A DNA stretch of 64,000 nt from positions 16,378,239 to 16,442,238 of the forward strand of contig NC_084499.1 of the NCBI RefSeq assembly GCF_030035675.1. Reading direction: 5' to 3'. This document shows positions 28,204-37,790 of the stretch, one piece after another. This DNA comes from Rhineura floridana. Its lineage: Eukaryota; Chordata; Lepidosauria; Squamata; Rhineuridae. Below the pieces are notes generated by a model that searched no databases, was not told the DNA's origin, and saw nothing but the letters and a program-made list of their open reading frames with translations. The position numbers and the translations under genes are program-made. How positions within the stretch are numbered: the first letter of the stretch is position 1; each line of letters begins with the position of its first letter.

Positions 28204-28440
28204 TGAGAGTCAGTGTGATGTAGCGGTTACAGTGTCGGACTGGGACCTGGGACGCCACGGTTCAAATTCCCACTCGGCCACAAAGCTGCTTGGGTGACCT
28301 CGGGGCCAGTCGCTGCCTTTCAGCCTAACCTACCTCATAGGGTTGTTGTGAGGATAAAATCGGGAGGGGGAAAAACCATGTTTACGCCACCTTAGGCTCC
28401 TTGGAGGAAAGGCGGGATATAAATGTAACAAACAAACAAA
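28204..28440 (+). mobile_element. MIR-like SINE (SINE-A), full length
   Basis: The tRNA-like head is 'agtcagtgtgatgtagcggt' plus the box-B-like 'ggttcaaattcccactcg'. The body is 'gtgacctcggggccagtcgc' then 'cctacctcatagggttgttg'. The tail is 'ctccttggaggaaaggcggg' and then AAAC repeats. It ends about 45 bases before the 5' exon of the SCAN gene. Confidence 0.8.
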
Positions 28441-28603
28441 ATATTCTGTTGTGTTGCTAACGGGCCCTGCCCTTGCCCTCTTCCCAGGTGTTGTGAGCTG
28501 TGCCGACCCAAGAGCAGAGTTAAAGAAATTCCCTCAAAAGGACTGAGAAGTTCAAGAAGGGCGCCAAGGGCATCCACCCACCCCACATCTCCTGGAAAAC
28601 GAA

Positions 28604-31600
28604 ATGGCTGGCTTGGCAGTCGCTGGAGATTTCTCATTTCAGAGTCAGCAAGATCAAACCACTGAAGTGGAAGAACAAGCCCGTGCAAGCCTTGCTTTCG
28701 GGAAGGGACAAAGGACAGTCCTGCTGGAAGAGTTTTTGGGATTTCCCTTACGGCTAGCAGAGAAGCAGGAACCAGCAGAAAGGGGAATGCTTTGCGGCTT
28801 GGCAGCCCAACCGTGGAGGGCGCAACAGGCTGCAGCAACCCCAGCCTGGGACAACCTACACATCCCTCAGTTGACCCAGAGGGACGATATTGAGGCCTAC
28901 TTGGCCACGTTTGAGCGGGTGGCCGAGGCCTGTCAGTGGCCACGGGAAGAGTGGGCTTCTCGGCTTGTGCCGGCCCTTAGTGGAAAAACTCAAGAGGCCT
29001 GTTGTTCTGTGGGTGTCTGTGAGGGAAAGGACTACGAGAAGCTGAAGGCAGCCATCTTGAAAAGCTTCAACATCACTGCTGAGGCGCAACGCCGGCGCTT
29101 CAGGCAGTTCCGCTACCAGGAGGCCCAGCATCCTCTGGAGGTTTGCATGCAACTCCAGGCGCTGTGCTACCAGTGGCTGAAGCCGGAGAGACACGCAAAA
29201 GAGCGGATCCTAGAATTGCTGGTTCTGGAGCAGTTCTTGACCATTTTACCAGGCAAATTCCAGAAGTGGGTCCACGAACAAAACCCCGAGACATGTCTGC
29301 AAGCAGTCGCCTTGGTGGAAGATTTCTTGCAGACGCATCAAGAGGCAAAGGTGCGAGAGGAACAGGTGAGAGAATGGAGAAACAGCTTTCGATTTGGTGC
29401 ACGTGATTGCACACGTCAGGGATAGACGAACCCGTCAGTTTTAATTTAGGGGAAAGGACTGCAGCTCAGAATCATGAGGACTAGAGTCTTCGCTTGTTTA
29501 GACAGACAAATGATTCTGTGACAGAGCATCTGCTTTGCGTGCAGGCGGTCCCAGGTTCCATCCCCGGCATCTCTAGGTAGGGCTGGGAATCTCCCCAGTC
29601 TGAAAGTCTGGAGTGCTGCTGCCAGTCAGTGCAGACAATATTGAGCTAGATAGACCACCATCCTAACTTCGTATAAGGCAGGTTGGTATGTTCCTATGAT
29701 TTCTTTCAGTTTAAGTTCGGTGCTCCCCATTTGCACCCGTTGCCTCCCACACTTGATTCCACGAGACAATTCCCATTGCAGCTCAGAGGGGTGGGGGTCA
29801 CATTGGGAAATAAGCAGGAGGAAATGTGCTAAACGTTCCCCGTGCGCACGCGCACACAATCCAGATTCAGACTGTGGGCCCTGCAGCTGCTTTGGGGAAA
29901 AGTAAAATGCAATGGCAGATCTAAACGTAGGGTTCCCCTGCAGAATGTGCTTTGCTCAGTTCTAAGCAAGTAGGGTGCAAATCTGCATCCTTCAGTGTTC
30001 CTTTTGTGGTGGTTGTGGTGGCTGCAGGGTTAAGGGGAATTGACCCTTTGGGCAAGGGATGGTCGGATCTGTCTGTTTTGGTGCTCTTCGCTTTTCACTT
30101 TTCCAAGCTGAAATTTGGTTGTCCGGATTTCTGCAGCAATTTGCGATTTAAATTTCTTCTAACACACACATTTTTGCATGCAGATTTGACCTAGGCACAC
30201 ATTTTTGCGAACAGTTTTGCCTAATATAATCCCTTTGATTTTTTTGCACGCCATTTTCACTCACATGTTCATTTTTATGCACCCTTTCCCCTCATACGTG
30301 CATTTTTGCAAACTTTCTTTGGTTAGAGAACTGTACGGCAACATTTGGATCAGTGCAGATTTCGACAGACGGCTGCATTTCAATTTTCGCATTGTTTTGG
30401 AAAGTGCAAATTTGACAGATTCAGCTTTAAATGCGAACTGAATTGAATTTCTCCCTCGTTCCTGTTCTGGACACACACAGCCATCTTGGACATAGTACTC
30501 TTTTTTTCTTCTTCCAGGGACTGGTTGCAGATATGCTGGAGCAAAAGCCAGCAGAAGTGAATCAGAGTTTTGACTCCCAGGAGGTAGCAGAGCTAAACAG
30601 TGATTTGGACAATTACTTGCAAGGTAAGAAGCTGTCCGAGCTGTGGATTTAGGACGTGATCACTTTTCTGGTCTGCCTTCATCTTAGATTTCCTTGCCTG
30701 CCTGGCGTCAGAAATGTTAGGAATGTGGAGCTCAGATAATCTTCTCATCCGGTGGGAAGGAAGTACCATTCTCCAGTTTCCCTCAAGATAAACTATCTAC
30801 ACAAACGTTCCAGAGTTCAGCCAAAACGGATTTGCTCTTCAAAATCCCTTCTTACGCAGCCCTTGTAAAGCAATCCTGTGAATGTTTAACCTGACATAAG
30901 TCCAGCCGTGTGCAATGGGGCTTACTCACTACTACGTATGTTTGGGATCCCAGCCTTTAGGTTGGATATTATCCAAATATTCAATATCTGTGTTTGAAAT
31001 CCATGATGTTTGATTTCCGCCTTTTGACGCTTTGATGTTTCATTCCAATTATTTGATATTTGAACATTGATAGGTGACATTATTCAGTAGCTGACGCACA
31101 ATTGTATTAGGCTGCAGGCCTAACCATATCTACTCAGGAGTGCCAGTATAATGGTTAGAGTGCCAGCCTAGGACCTGAGAGACCAGGGTTCAAATTTCTC
31201 CTAATATAATGCATTTTTGTATGCTATTTTTACTAATATATTCATTTTATGCACATTTCTCCCTAATATATGCATTTTTGTAAATGTTGTTTGGTTGGAG
31301 AATTGCATGGAAAATTTGGAAAAATGCAAATGTCAAAGGATGGCCATTTTTCAGTTCTCACAGTGTTTTGGAAAGTGTGAATTTGAAATGCGAACTGAAT
31401 TGAATTTCTCAGCCATCCCTAGACCTGGAAGAAACAGGTTAAAATCCCCATTCAGCTATGAAGTCCGCTGGGTAGCCTTGGATCAGTCACTGTCTCTCAG
31501 CCTAACCTACCTCACAGGGTTGTTGTGAGGATAAAATCAGGTGGGGGAGAACCATGTTTGCACACCGCCTTGAGCTCCTGGGAGGAAAGGTGCGATAGAA

Positions 31601-32771
31601 ATGTAATAAACAAAAGTCCCATTGAATTCAATGGGTCTTATTCCCAAGTGGGATTAAGATTGCAAATTTAGTATTTTATACTTTACATGCAGTGGTATTT
31701 AGGATTTCATAATATATGATAGTTAATATGTTAGTGTTTAGTATTTAATATTAAAATAATAATGGGCTGTATCCATGGTTAGTCCTTCAGAGAGCAGACC
31801 CACTGAAATTGATGCACATAACTAACTTAGGTACATTAATTTCAGTGGATCTACTCTTAGTGGAACATACTTGGATACAACTCAGATATTTTGTTTGATA
31901 GCTGACTATAATGGTTTTTAATGTGCAATGACTGACATGCAATTATATTTAATATTTCACAATATATTAGAGATGACATGCAGTGATGTTTGTGTTTGAT
32001 ACTCTGACTTTTTAGTATCTATGATAGATAACATGCAATGGTATTTAATACTTGATAAATGGCATGCAATCGTATTTAGTATCTGACTGTATATCAGAAG
32101 TTGATACTTGACATGCAGTAAGATTTAGTAGTTGACACCGTATGCTAGATGACATACAATGGTATTTGGTGGGCAATAGTATTCAACAACATAGGGTGGC
32201 TGAGATCTTATTGCAGCTTGTATTCTATGCCTGCTGAGTTCAAAGCAATTGAGAGTTGCCAGTAAGCCTAAATTGCTCACTACCTCCAACTCTTGCATTA
32301 CCTTTCTCCCAGTGATTATTACTCATTGCTTTTCAGGACAGGGAATAAGCTGAAGCATAGCTTGTTTTTTCCCCTGCAGGTAGCAAGATGATCCTCACTG
32401 AGGTTCTTGGGGATGAGAGTAGTCACTCCGAAGAGACGCCGTACCAGTGTCCCAAATGCAGGTGGGAATTCAGCGACGCTTCAGCCCTTCACCAGCATCT
32501 CAAGAGCCACATGGCCGAGAAACGGTACCAGTGCACCGAGTGTGAGATGCGCTTCCGGCAGAGCTCGGACCTCATCAAGCACCAGAGAATTCACACGGGG
32601 GAGAAGCCTTACCAGTGCCAGGAGTGTGGGAAGACCTTCAGCCTGTGCTCGGCTCTGTACCGCCACCACCGGGGACACTCCGGGGAGAAACCTTTTAAGT
32701 GCAAGGAATGTGGGAAAGGCTTCACGCGGAACTCTAGTTTAGCACAGCACCACCGACTCCATAAACGCTAG
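28604..32771 (+). CDS. SCAN-domain C2H2 zinc-finger protein, three coding exons
   Basis: This is a probable DNA-binding nuclear regulator; SCAN domains pair with one another and the fingers read DNA. Coding exons are 28604-29365 (254 codons), 30518-30623 and 32380-32771. All boundaries are GT/AG and phases agree, giving 419 residues. An acceptor at 28486-28487 starts the first coding exon's 5' UTR. Residues 161-243 are the SCAN domain ([20 protein letters not shown] to ALVEDFL). Residues 93-160 ([20 protein letters not shown] onward) resemble the N-terminal half of a Gag capsid, from which SCAN descends, and most mammalian SCAN proteins lack it. Four C2H2 fingers follow at about 311-333, 339-361, 367-389 and 395-417, the later ones with HTGEKPY/HSGEKPF-type linkers. 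No KRAB box is seen. Finger 1 is followed by the non-canonical linker MAEKR. The orthologue is not recognised. Confidence 0.9.
29505..29700 (+). mobile_element. tRNA-derived SINE (SINE-B)
   Basis: The head 'gtgacagagcatctgctttg' and 'ggtcccaggttccatccccg' is followed by the body 'gtcagtgcagacaatattga', ending 'gttggtatgttcctatg'. It lies in intron 1 of the SCAN gene. Confidence 0.75.
30050..30475 (+). mobile_element. hAT-like MITE, family N1
   Basis: It starts near 'gcaagggatggtcggatctg' and ends near 'ctccctcgttcc', imperfect versions of the TAGGGATGGG termini seen at 43320-43760. The interior has the family's repeated 'cacatttttgc' phrases. It stops about 40 bases before exon 2 of the SCAN gene. 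Confidence 0.65.
30870..30962. mobile_element. Pal-B MITE
   Basis: 'gcaatcctgtgaatgtttaa' is partly mirrored by 'gtatgtttgggatcccagcc', with 'caatggggcttactcac' between. Confidence 0.5.
31090..31668 (+). mobile_element. Three-level nest: Pal-B MITE, SINE-A, hAT-like N1
   Basis: The outer Pal-B arms are 31090-31135 ('ctaaccatatctactcagga') and 31611-31668 ('cccattgaattcaatgggtc'). Between them lies a SINE-A (31136-31190 head; 31430-31610 body and tail). Inside that SINE, at the box-B region, is part of an N1 element (31191-31429, ending 'catcccta'). The order of insertion is therefore Pal-B, then SINE, then N1. The junction on the left of N1 is irregular: 'gaccagggttcaaat' runs straight into N1 interior sequence. 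Confidence 0.65.
31669..32190. repeat. AT-rich degenerate minisatellite
   Basis: The phrase 'gacatgcaatggtatttagt' recurs with changes at about 31690, 31932, 31975, 32028, 32065, 32112 and 32150, along with 'atatattagat'-like text. Spacing is irregular, roughly 35-80 bp. A Pal-B copy (31752-31892) interrupts it. It sits in the last intron of the SCAN gene. Confidence 0.55.
31752..31892. mobile_element. Pal-B MITE, near-complete
   Basis: The arms 'gtatccatggttagtccttc' and 'gtggaacatacttggataca' and the inner 'cccactgaaattgatg' / 'cattaatttcagtgg' are mirrored, giving a long hairpin. Confidence 0.65.
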
Positions 32772-33045
32772 CACCTGGCTCACAGACTGGATTGAAACAG
32801 CAGGTGCTATGGTGTGGGTGTTGGATGTCCCTAAGGATTGTGTCTTAAATCAATGACTGCATGTCACAAAACACAGAAACTGGTGCAGAGTTGAACACCC
32901 TGAGATTCTTTTTTTGAATGTTCAAAATGAAACAAGTTTCTAGTCCTCAAGGCTGAGAGAAAGACAACAAAGCTGGGATGATGTGGGTGCTTGGCCTGAT
33001 GAAGTCTGGGACTTAAGTGGCTTGCGTAGCTCTTTGGGAGGGAGG

Positions 33046-33182
33046 AGCGTTGGAGTAGCTGCTTGGCATGTAGAAGGTCCAAAGCTCAGTCCTTGGCATC
33101 CCCAGTTTAAAAGGGTCAAATCAGCAGATGAAGGGAACGACTGCTTGAAACTCTGGAGTGTCAAGGTAGATAATAATAGATG
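33046..33182 (+). mobile_element. tRNA-derived SINE (SINE-B) in the 3' UTR
   Basis: The head 'gagtagctgcttggcatgta' and 'gaaggtccaaagctcagtcc' and the body 'gtcaaggtagataataatag' identify a diverged copy. It lies between the SCAN gene's stop codon and its likely poly(A) signal, so it is probably transcribed as part of the 3' UTR. Confidence 0.55.
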
Positions 33183-33242
33183 GATAAATAGCCTGACCTG
33201 GTATAGTGCCCTATGTTCCCGTGGCCAGCAGAAATCATGTGA

Positions 33243-33248
33243 AATAAA
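33243..33248 (+). terminator. Polyadenylation signal of the SCAN zinc-finger gene
   Basis: AATAAA lies 472 bases after the stop and is followed by the T/G-rich 'catttttgttttacc' and 'ttgcttgttta'. No better signal is closer to the stop. Confidence 0.6.
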
Positions 33249-33394
33249 CGCATTTCATTTTTGTTTTACCAAGAAGTCCATTGCTTGTTTATTTTTTGAC
33301 ATTAATGTAGAATTGCCTTTCCAACCTTAAGGCAGCTTACAGGCCCAATGATAAAAACAATACATGCATCATGTATGAAGGTGTGCCTCTTCAC

Positions 33395-33560
33395 CCTGGC
33401 TTTTGACGCTTGAGATGTATATTTTTAGGACCCTTTCTAGTTGTGAATGTAATTTGCTTTAAACTGTTTTTAATGTGGTGTATTTTGTGTTGTTGTGACC
33501 CACCCTGGGACCTACCGGTGAACAGCGAGTAGTAGTAGTAGTAGTAATAATAGTTGTTTT
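33395..33560 (+). mobile_element. L2-like LINE 3' end
   Basis: It has 'cttttgacgcttgagatgta', then 'tatttttaggaccctttcta' and 'gacccaccctgggacctacc', and a terminal AGT/AAT repeat (33528-33552). The same order is found at 57120-57290. Confidence 0.7.
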
Positions 33561-33564
33561 TGTT

Positions 33565-33970
33565 GTACAAGGGTGGGGAACTTCACTCTCAGGAGCCAGA
33601 TGCAGCCTTGTAAACCTCTCTGTCCAGCCTTTGGGACTCTCCATAGGCCACACCCCTTCCCAGGCCACACCCCTCCACAGCCCTGCTCTGCACCCTCCTT
33701 GAGTGCTTTTGCCTGGCTGGGCTGTATCCCTGATGATCCCTCTTGCTGGCCCAGATGGAGAGAGAGGCCTGTGGCGTGTGTACATATGGAAACCTCCAAT
33801 TTTATTTTATTTATTTTTGCACGGCTGAAACAAAGCCATGTCCAAATGTCACACTGATCGCCCTGCCCGCTTTGCCCCTAGACCTGCCCATCGCTGCCAT
33901 GCAGCCCCTGGAAGGTTCCCTTCTGGGGAGTGCGGCCCTTGGGCTGGCAAAAGGCTCCCCATCTCTGTAA
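33565..33970 (+). mobile_element. hAT-like MITE, family N2
   Basis: It starts 'acaagggtggggaacttcac' and ends 'ggcaaaaggctccccatctc'. The interior 'gggactctccataggccaca' and 'ccttgagtgcttttgcctgg' match 37018-37312 and 42905-43245. Confidence 0.65.
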
Positions 33971-34539
33971 TAAAATAATAAATGAGTGCCTGTTACTAAG
34001 AACAGAAGCAGGTGAAAATGAAAGCGCAGAAGCAGCAGCGGTCGTCACTACCAAACGATTCTAGCTTAAAAAGCCTTTCATTAAATTTTCAAGCTCTCAC
34101 AAATGAACTTGAAAGACTCGTCATCACCTCATTCACTCGCCAGAGCAAGGAGGATCTATTCTGCAATGGCATTGTGCTCCCATGCCATTTCCCCTCCACT
34201 GTGCCATGGAGCTCAGGACCGGATCCAGCTGGACAGGCTGGGCTAAGGTCAAGCATCTTTTGCTCGTGGGTGCTGCGGTGTCCAGTTTAGCGTCCGACAG
34301 ACGGCCCGGCCCTGCAGGCTACGGGCAAAACACACAAAGTAGATGTCAGCATGCCGCTCAGGGAAAGCACTTCTTTCCTTGTGGCTCGTGCCAGAGACTC
34401 CTCTCCACCGCCCCTCAGGCCTCTAGCGGAAGCTGCCTCAGTGCCTGACCTTGAGAATCTGGATGTCTCATTCCAGGCTGGAGGGCAGAGGCGGGGAGCC
34501 AGTAGACCCTGCTGATGCCATTTTTGGGAGATTAACATC

Positions 34540-34825
34540 GGTTGCCTTTCCTCTAGGGCTGGAGGCTAAGGCAGTTGACAGACACAAGGGCCTCCTCCGT
34601 GCCATACATTGTCATCTTTTCGGCGCCAAGTTAAAACCTTCCTCTTTCCCAAAGCATTTTAACTGTACTTTTAACTTATTATAATTTAAATTGGATTTTT
34701 GCACTGTATTGTTTTCTTCTTGTATCTATTGTATTATTCTGCTGTTCACCACCCAGAGAGCTATTGCTAGTCGGGCAGGGTATAAGCCTAATAAATAAAT
34801 AAATTAAATAAATAAAGAACAAAGC
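34540..34825 (+). mobile_element. L2/CR1-like LINE 3' end
   Basis: A degraded end of the RT frame ('ttaaaaccttcctctttccc') is followed by 3' UTR with 'caccacccagagagctattg' and a terminal AAAT repeat (34790-34818). Confidence 0.65.
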
Positions 34826-34942
34826 ATCTCCCCCTCCCTGCCCGGAATCCTGGAAGCTGCAGTTCACCCCTTGCAGCGCTACAGTTCCCAGCACCCTTGG
34901 CAAACTACAGTTCCCCGGATTCTTTGGAAGGAAGGCGTGTGC

Positions 34943-36943
34943 AGACTTCCGGGAAGGGTGACTTAGCCTGTGCCTGCTTTTGAGACGGGCTCCTGCCTCA
35001 AAAGAAGCTTATTCAGATATATCAGTCAGTTTTTTCTTTTTTTTTTGACTGATTAAACTTCTCCCGGGTAGGGAGAAACGAAGAGATTAACCTCAAAGCC
35101 TATTTTTGTTGGGACGACCAGATCTCATTAATTTATGGGACGAGGTCCAGCCGACGAAGGTGGGACGGATTTTCAACAGCAAGCTCTATCTGTTAAAGCG
35201 AACGTTCATCTTATCTTCTAAGAGAGAACGCACTAACAGGCAAGCACCCTTCTTTCTATATTTTTCTTTTACTTGACTTAAATTGTTGCTGTTTAAAAGA
35301 GATTTGCCAGATTGATCGGTTTTTGACATCTCACTGGGGAGCCGTAACTTCTCTCTGCTACGCACTAATTAATAGCTTATCTCTGTTTTTGTTGCAAAAA
35401 GCTGTCCTGGATTTGCATTCTAAAGATACACACAGAAGAGGGATTTCTATTCCAGATTTTTATTTTGAAAAATATTATACTGTTTTGAGACTACTCTCTT
35501 TTTGGTCTATTTTATTTTGACGAATCTGTTTCTTGACGATTGCCATTAATTGCTTCGATCCTGGGAACTGCATTTTGTTTACTTAACTATTGGAGAGATA
35601 AGGCTGTCTGCTCTGTTTATACTGTGATGTCACCAAGTTTGGAGTATTAACCCAATTGTTGCTGAAATAAGAAGTGGTTTTCCTATATTTTTCTTTTAAA
35701 ATGGCAATTAAGAAAGTGGCTGAGAATCTGGAAATAACTATGTTTCAGAGAATAATGAATGAGATTGAGATAACGAAAATTGAATTGAGTAAAATGAAGC
35801 AGGAGATTAAAGATATAAGGGTCCCTGTGAGAGAGGTGACCCTGGAAGGGGTCCCTGTGAGAGAGGAGACCCCGGAGATTGGAATAGGGGTCCCTGTGAG
35901 AGAGGAGACCCTGGAGACTGGAATAGGGGTCCCTGTGAGAGAGGAGATCCCGGAGATTGGAACAAACGTGGAACAGGAACAAGATTTGGAGTCTATGGAC
36001 TTTAGAAATAAAATCTATTGTTTGGAACTCAATGTTATCTCTGAAGAAATTAATGAAGATTCTAGAGATAAAGTTATTAATGGCATGGATTATCTTCTGG
36101 ACTGGAATGATGTGATGGAGCCCAATATAGAGAAAATCTATGGAATTAACTGCAGCCATGTGACAATGGAAAAACTTTTAAGAGATGACCCAGTGTATTT
36201 TGAAAAAAAGAACAGAGATATGATTTTACAGCAGTATTTCAGCAACTTATTCAGAATGGATGGCAAGAAAATATTTGGGATAGAGGTAATTCCCATCAGA
36301 CTCTTATTATATGACTATGGCTTTGACAGCAAGATTATTATGGAATACTGATAATGGAAGATTGGATATTGAAATTACTGGACTTAACAAGACTACTGAA
36401 GATGGAAGATGGAAAATGGAACTAATAGAGATAATAGAACAATGGCTACTGAAATTACTGAACCTAACAGATTCTGATGTGATGGATTAATTGAAATGTT
36501 TATTTTGACTATGGTTATGACAATAAGATTATCATAATTAGTAATGAGATGGATTAATCGATATGCTTATCTGGAAAAAAAAATTGATAGATATATTTCT
36601 TAAAGAATTGAAACCTCTCTTTGACTTTTTGTGGAAAGAATAAAGTAATGTTTATGAGATTTGATGATTAAGTAAGATAACTACTGGAGGAAAGTGATTT
36701 TATAATATGACTTAAGAGACAGGATTGCTATATATTATAGACTTATAACTGATTTGATCTTTGACAAATGGGAAGTCAATATTTTACTCTTTATTTTTTA
36801 TTTTTGTTTTTTTTTTTTTTCTTCTTTTCTTTTTTTCTTTTTGTTTAACTATTTTTGATTTTGTTTTTTGTCTTTGAATGTTTTATGATTTTGTCTTGTA
36901 TGTTTTATGAAAATCTGAATAAAAATTATTGAAAAAAAAAAAA
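34943..36943 (+). mobile_element. ORF1-only L1-type retrotransposon (HAL1-like) with 17-bp duplications
   Basis: The element is bounded by identical 17-bp direct repeats, ggaaggaaggcgtgtgc, at 34926-34942 and 36944-36960. It ends in AATAAAAATTATTG plus an A-tail, as LINEs mobilised by L1 machinery do. It has a 0.75-kb 5' region, a single ORF (35701-36351) and an AT-rich 3' region in which 'ctttgactttttgtggaaag' recalls the end of an L1 ORF2. No reverse transcriptase or endonuclease is present. The known parallel is HAL1 ('half-L1') of mammals. The perfect duplications suggest a fairly recent insertion. Confidence 0.8.
35701..36351 (+). CDS. L1 ORF1p-like protein of the ORF1-only element
   Basis: The 216-residue frame starts at MAIKKVAENLEITMFQRIMN; an in-frame ATG 27 bases upstream is possible. 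The first 40 residues have heptad-like spacing that suggests a short coiled coil. Next come three to four tandem copies of a 13-residue unit (VPVREETPEIGIG and variants; DNA 35821-35965). The remainder, from FRNKIYCLELNVISEEINED to FGIEVIPIRLL, resembles the RRM-like core of squamate L1 ORF1p (the pattern R-N-K..CL.....EEI.ED, then D.V.YF.KKN.RD). The basic C-terminal domain normally following the RRM seems short or absent. The family function is RNA binding and trimer formation. Confidence 0.65.
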   Translation: MAIKKVAENLEITMFQRIMNEIEITKIELSKMKQEIKDIRVPVREVTLEGVPVREETPEIGIGVPVREETLETGIGVPVREEIPEIGTNVEQEQDLESMDFRNKIYCLELNVISEEINEDSRDKVINGMDYLLDWNDVMEPNIEKIYGINCSHVTMEKLLRDDPVYFEKKNRDMILQQYFSNLFRMDGKKIFGIEVIPIRLLLYDYGFDSKIIMEY

Positions 36944-37017
36944 GGAAGGAAGGCGTGTGCTTTAAATATATGGTGTGGATGCATCTGAGCATAACGGCTG
37001 ATCATCTATTGTAAAAA

Positions 37018-37312
37018 TGGGGGATGGGGGACCTCTGGCCTCGGGAGCCCAGCGTGATCCCCCAGGCTTCTCTGTGCAGCCCTTGGGACCCTCTGTAGGC
37101 CACACCCCTCAGCGGCCTCCTTGAGTGCTTTTGCGCAGCTGGAATATATCCTCTTCCTTGAGAGGCATGTCTGCGCCTGCAGAAACCTCTTACCTTTCGT
37201 AGGGCTGGAATGTCGCCCGCAGCCCCTCCGCCCACTTTTGCTTTTGGCCCTGTCTGCCACTGGCGTGCAACAATCTCCCCCCCCCCCCGGAAGGTTGCCT
37301 ATGAAGGAATGC
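37018..37312 (+). mobile_element. hAT-like MITE, family N2
   Basis: It begins 'gggggatgggggacctctgg' and carries 'gggaccctctgtaggccaca', 'ccttgagtgcttttgcgcag' and 'ggaaggttgcctatgaagga', in the same order as the other N2 copies. Confidence 0.65.
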
Positions 37313-37371
37313 ATCCCTCAGACGCAAAAAGTCTCCCTGCCCTTGTGGTAAACCAAGAGCAGATCCACACC

Positions 37372-37692
37372 ATCCATGTAAAGCACATCCAACACACATT
37401 TGAAGCACATGACTTCCTCCTCCCCCCCCCCGAAAAAAATTCTGGGAGCTGTGGTTTCCCCCTCACAGAGCTACAAATTCCCTGCACCTTTAGCAAACTA
37501 CAGTTCCCATGATTCTTTGGGGGAAGTATAGAATCATAGAATAGTAGAGTTGGAAGGGGCCTAATAAGGCCATAAAGTCCAACAGGACCAATGCAGGAAT
37601 CCAAATCAAAGCATTCCCAACAGATGGCTGTAATGTGCTTTAAATGTGCCTTGGATGTGCCTTAAAATGGATGGTGTGGACCTGTGCTGTGT
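37372..37692. mobile_element. Pal-A MITE split by CR1
   Basis: The left part (37372-37528) runs from 'ccatccatgtaaagcacatc' to 'gattctttgggggaagt'. The right part (about 37630-37692) carries 'gtgctttaaatgtgccttgg' and 'atggatggtgtggacc'. A CR1 fragment lies between them. Confidence 0.6.
37529..37628 (-). mobile_element. CR1 LINE 3' fragment
   Basis: It begins 'atagaatcatagaatagtag' and continues 'ggaaggggcctaataaggcc' as in the 5586 copy, but keeps only about 100 bp. Confidence 0.7.
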
Positions 37693-37694
37693 CC

Positions 37695-37790
37695 AACGGC
37701 CCTTTAAAGTGAGCTTCATGGCTGAGTGGGGATTCAAACCCTGATCTCCTGGGTCATAGTCTTACACTCTAACCGTTACACCACACTGAA
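37695..37790 (-). mobile_element. MIR-like SINE (SINE-A) head
   Basis: The reverse complement gives the head 'tgtggtgtaacggttagagt' and the box-B-like 'ggtttgaatccccactcagc'. The tail is missing. Confidence 0.6.

Larger units (their letters stand above)
34845..37010. mobile_element. Pal-A MITE interrupted by the ORF1-only retrotransposon
   Basis: The left half (about 34845-34942) has 'ccggaatcctggaagctgca' and 'caaactacagttccccggat'. The right end (36961-37010) has 'tttaaatatatggtgtggat', the family terminus. The 2.0-kb element at 34943-36943 splits it. Confidence 0.65.

Noticed and set aside
28392-28943. 183-residue minus-strand frame
   Set aside because: It lies opposite the first coding exon of the SCAN gene and a SINE-A. 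The sense strand has a clear domain and proper splice phases.
28880-29330. Possible endogenous Gag fossil
   Set aside because: The Gag-like sequence is part of an open, spliced SCAN zinc-finger host gene. No LTRs, protease or polymerase lie nearby, and no provirus or other virus-like element was recognised anywhere in the window.
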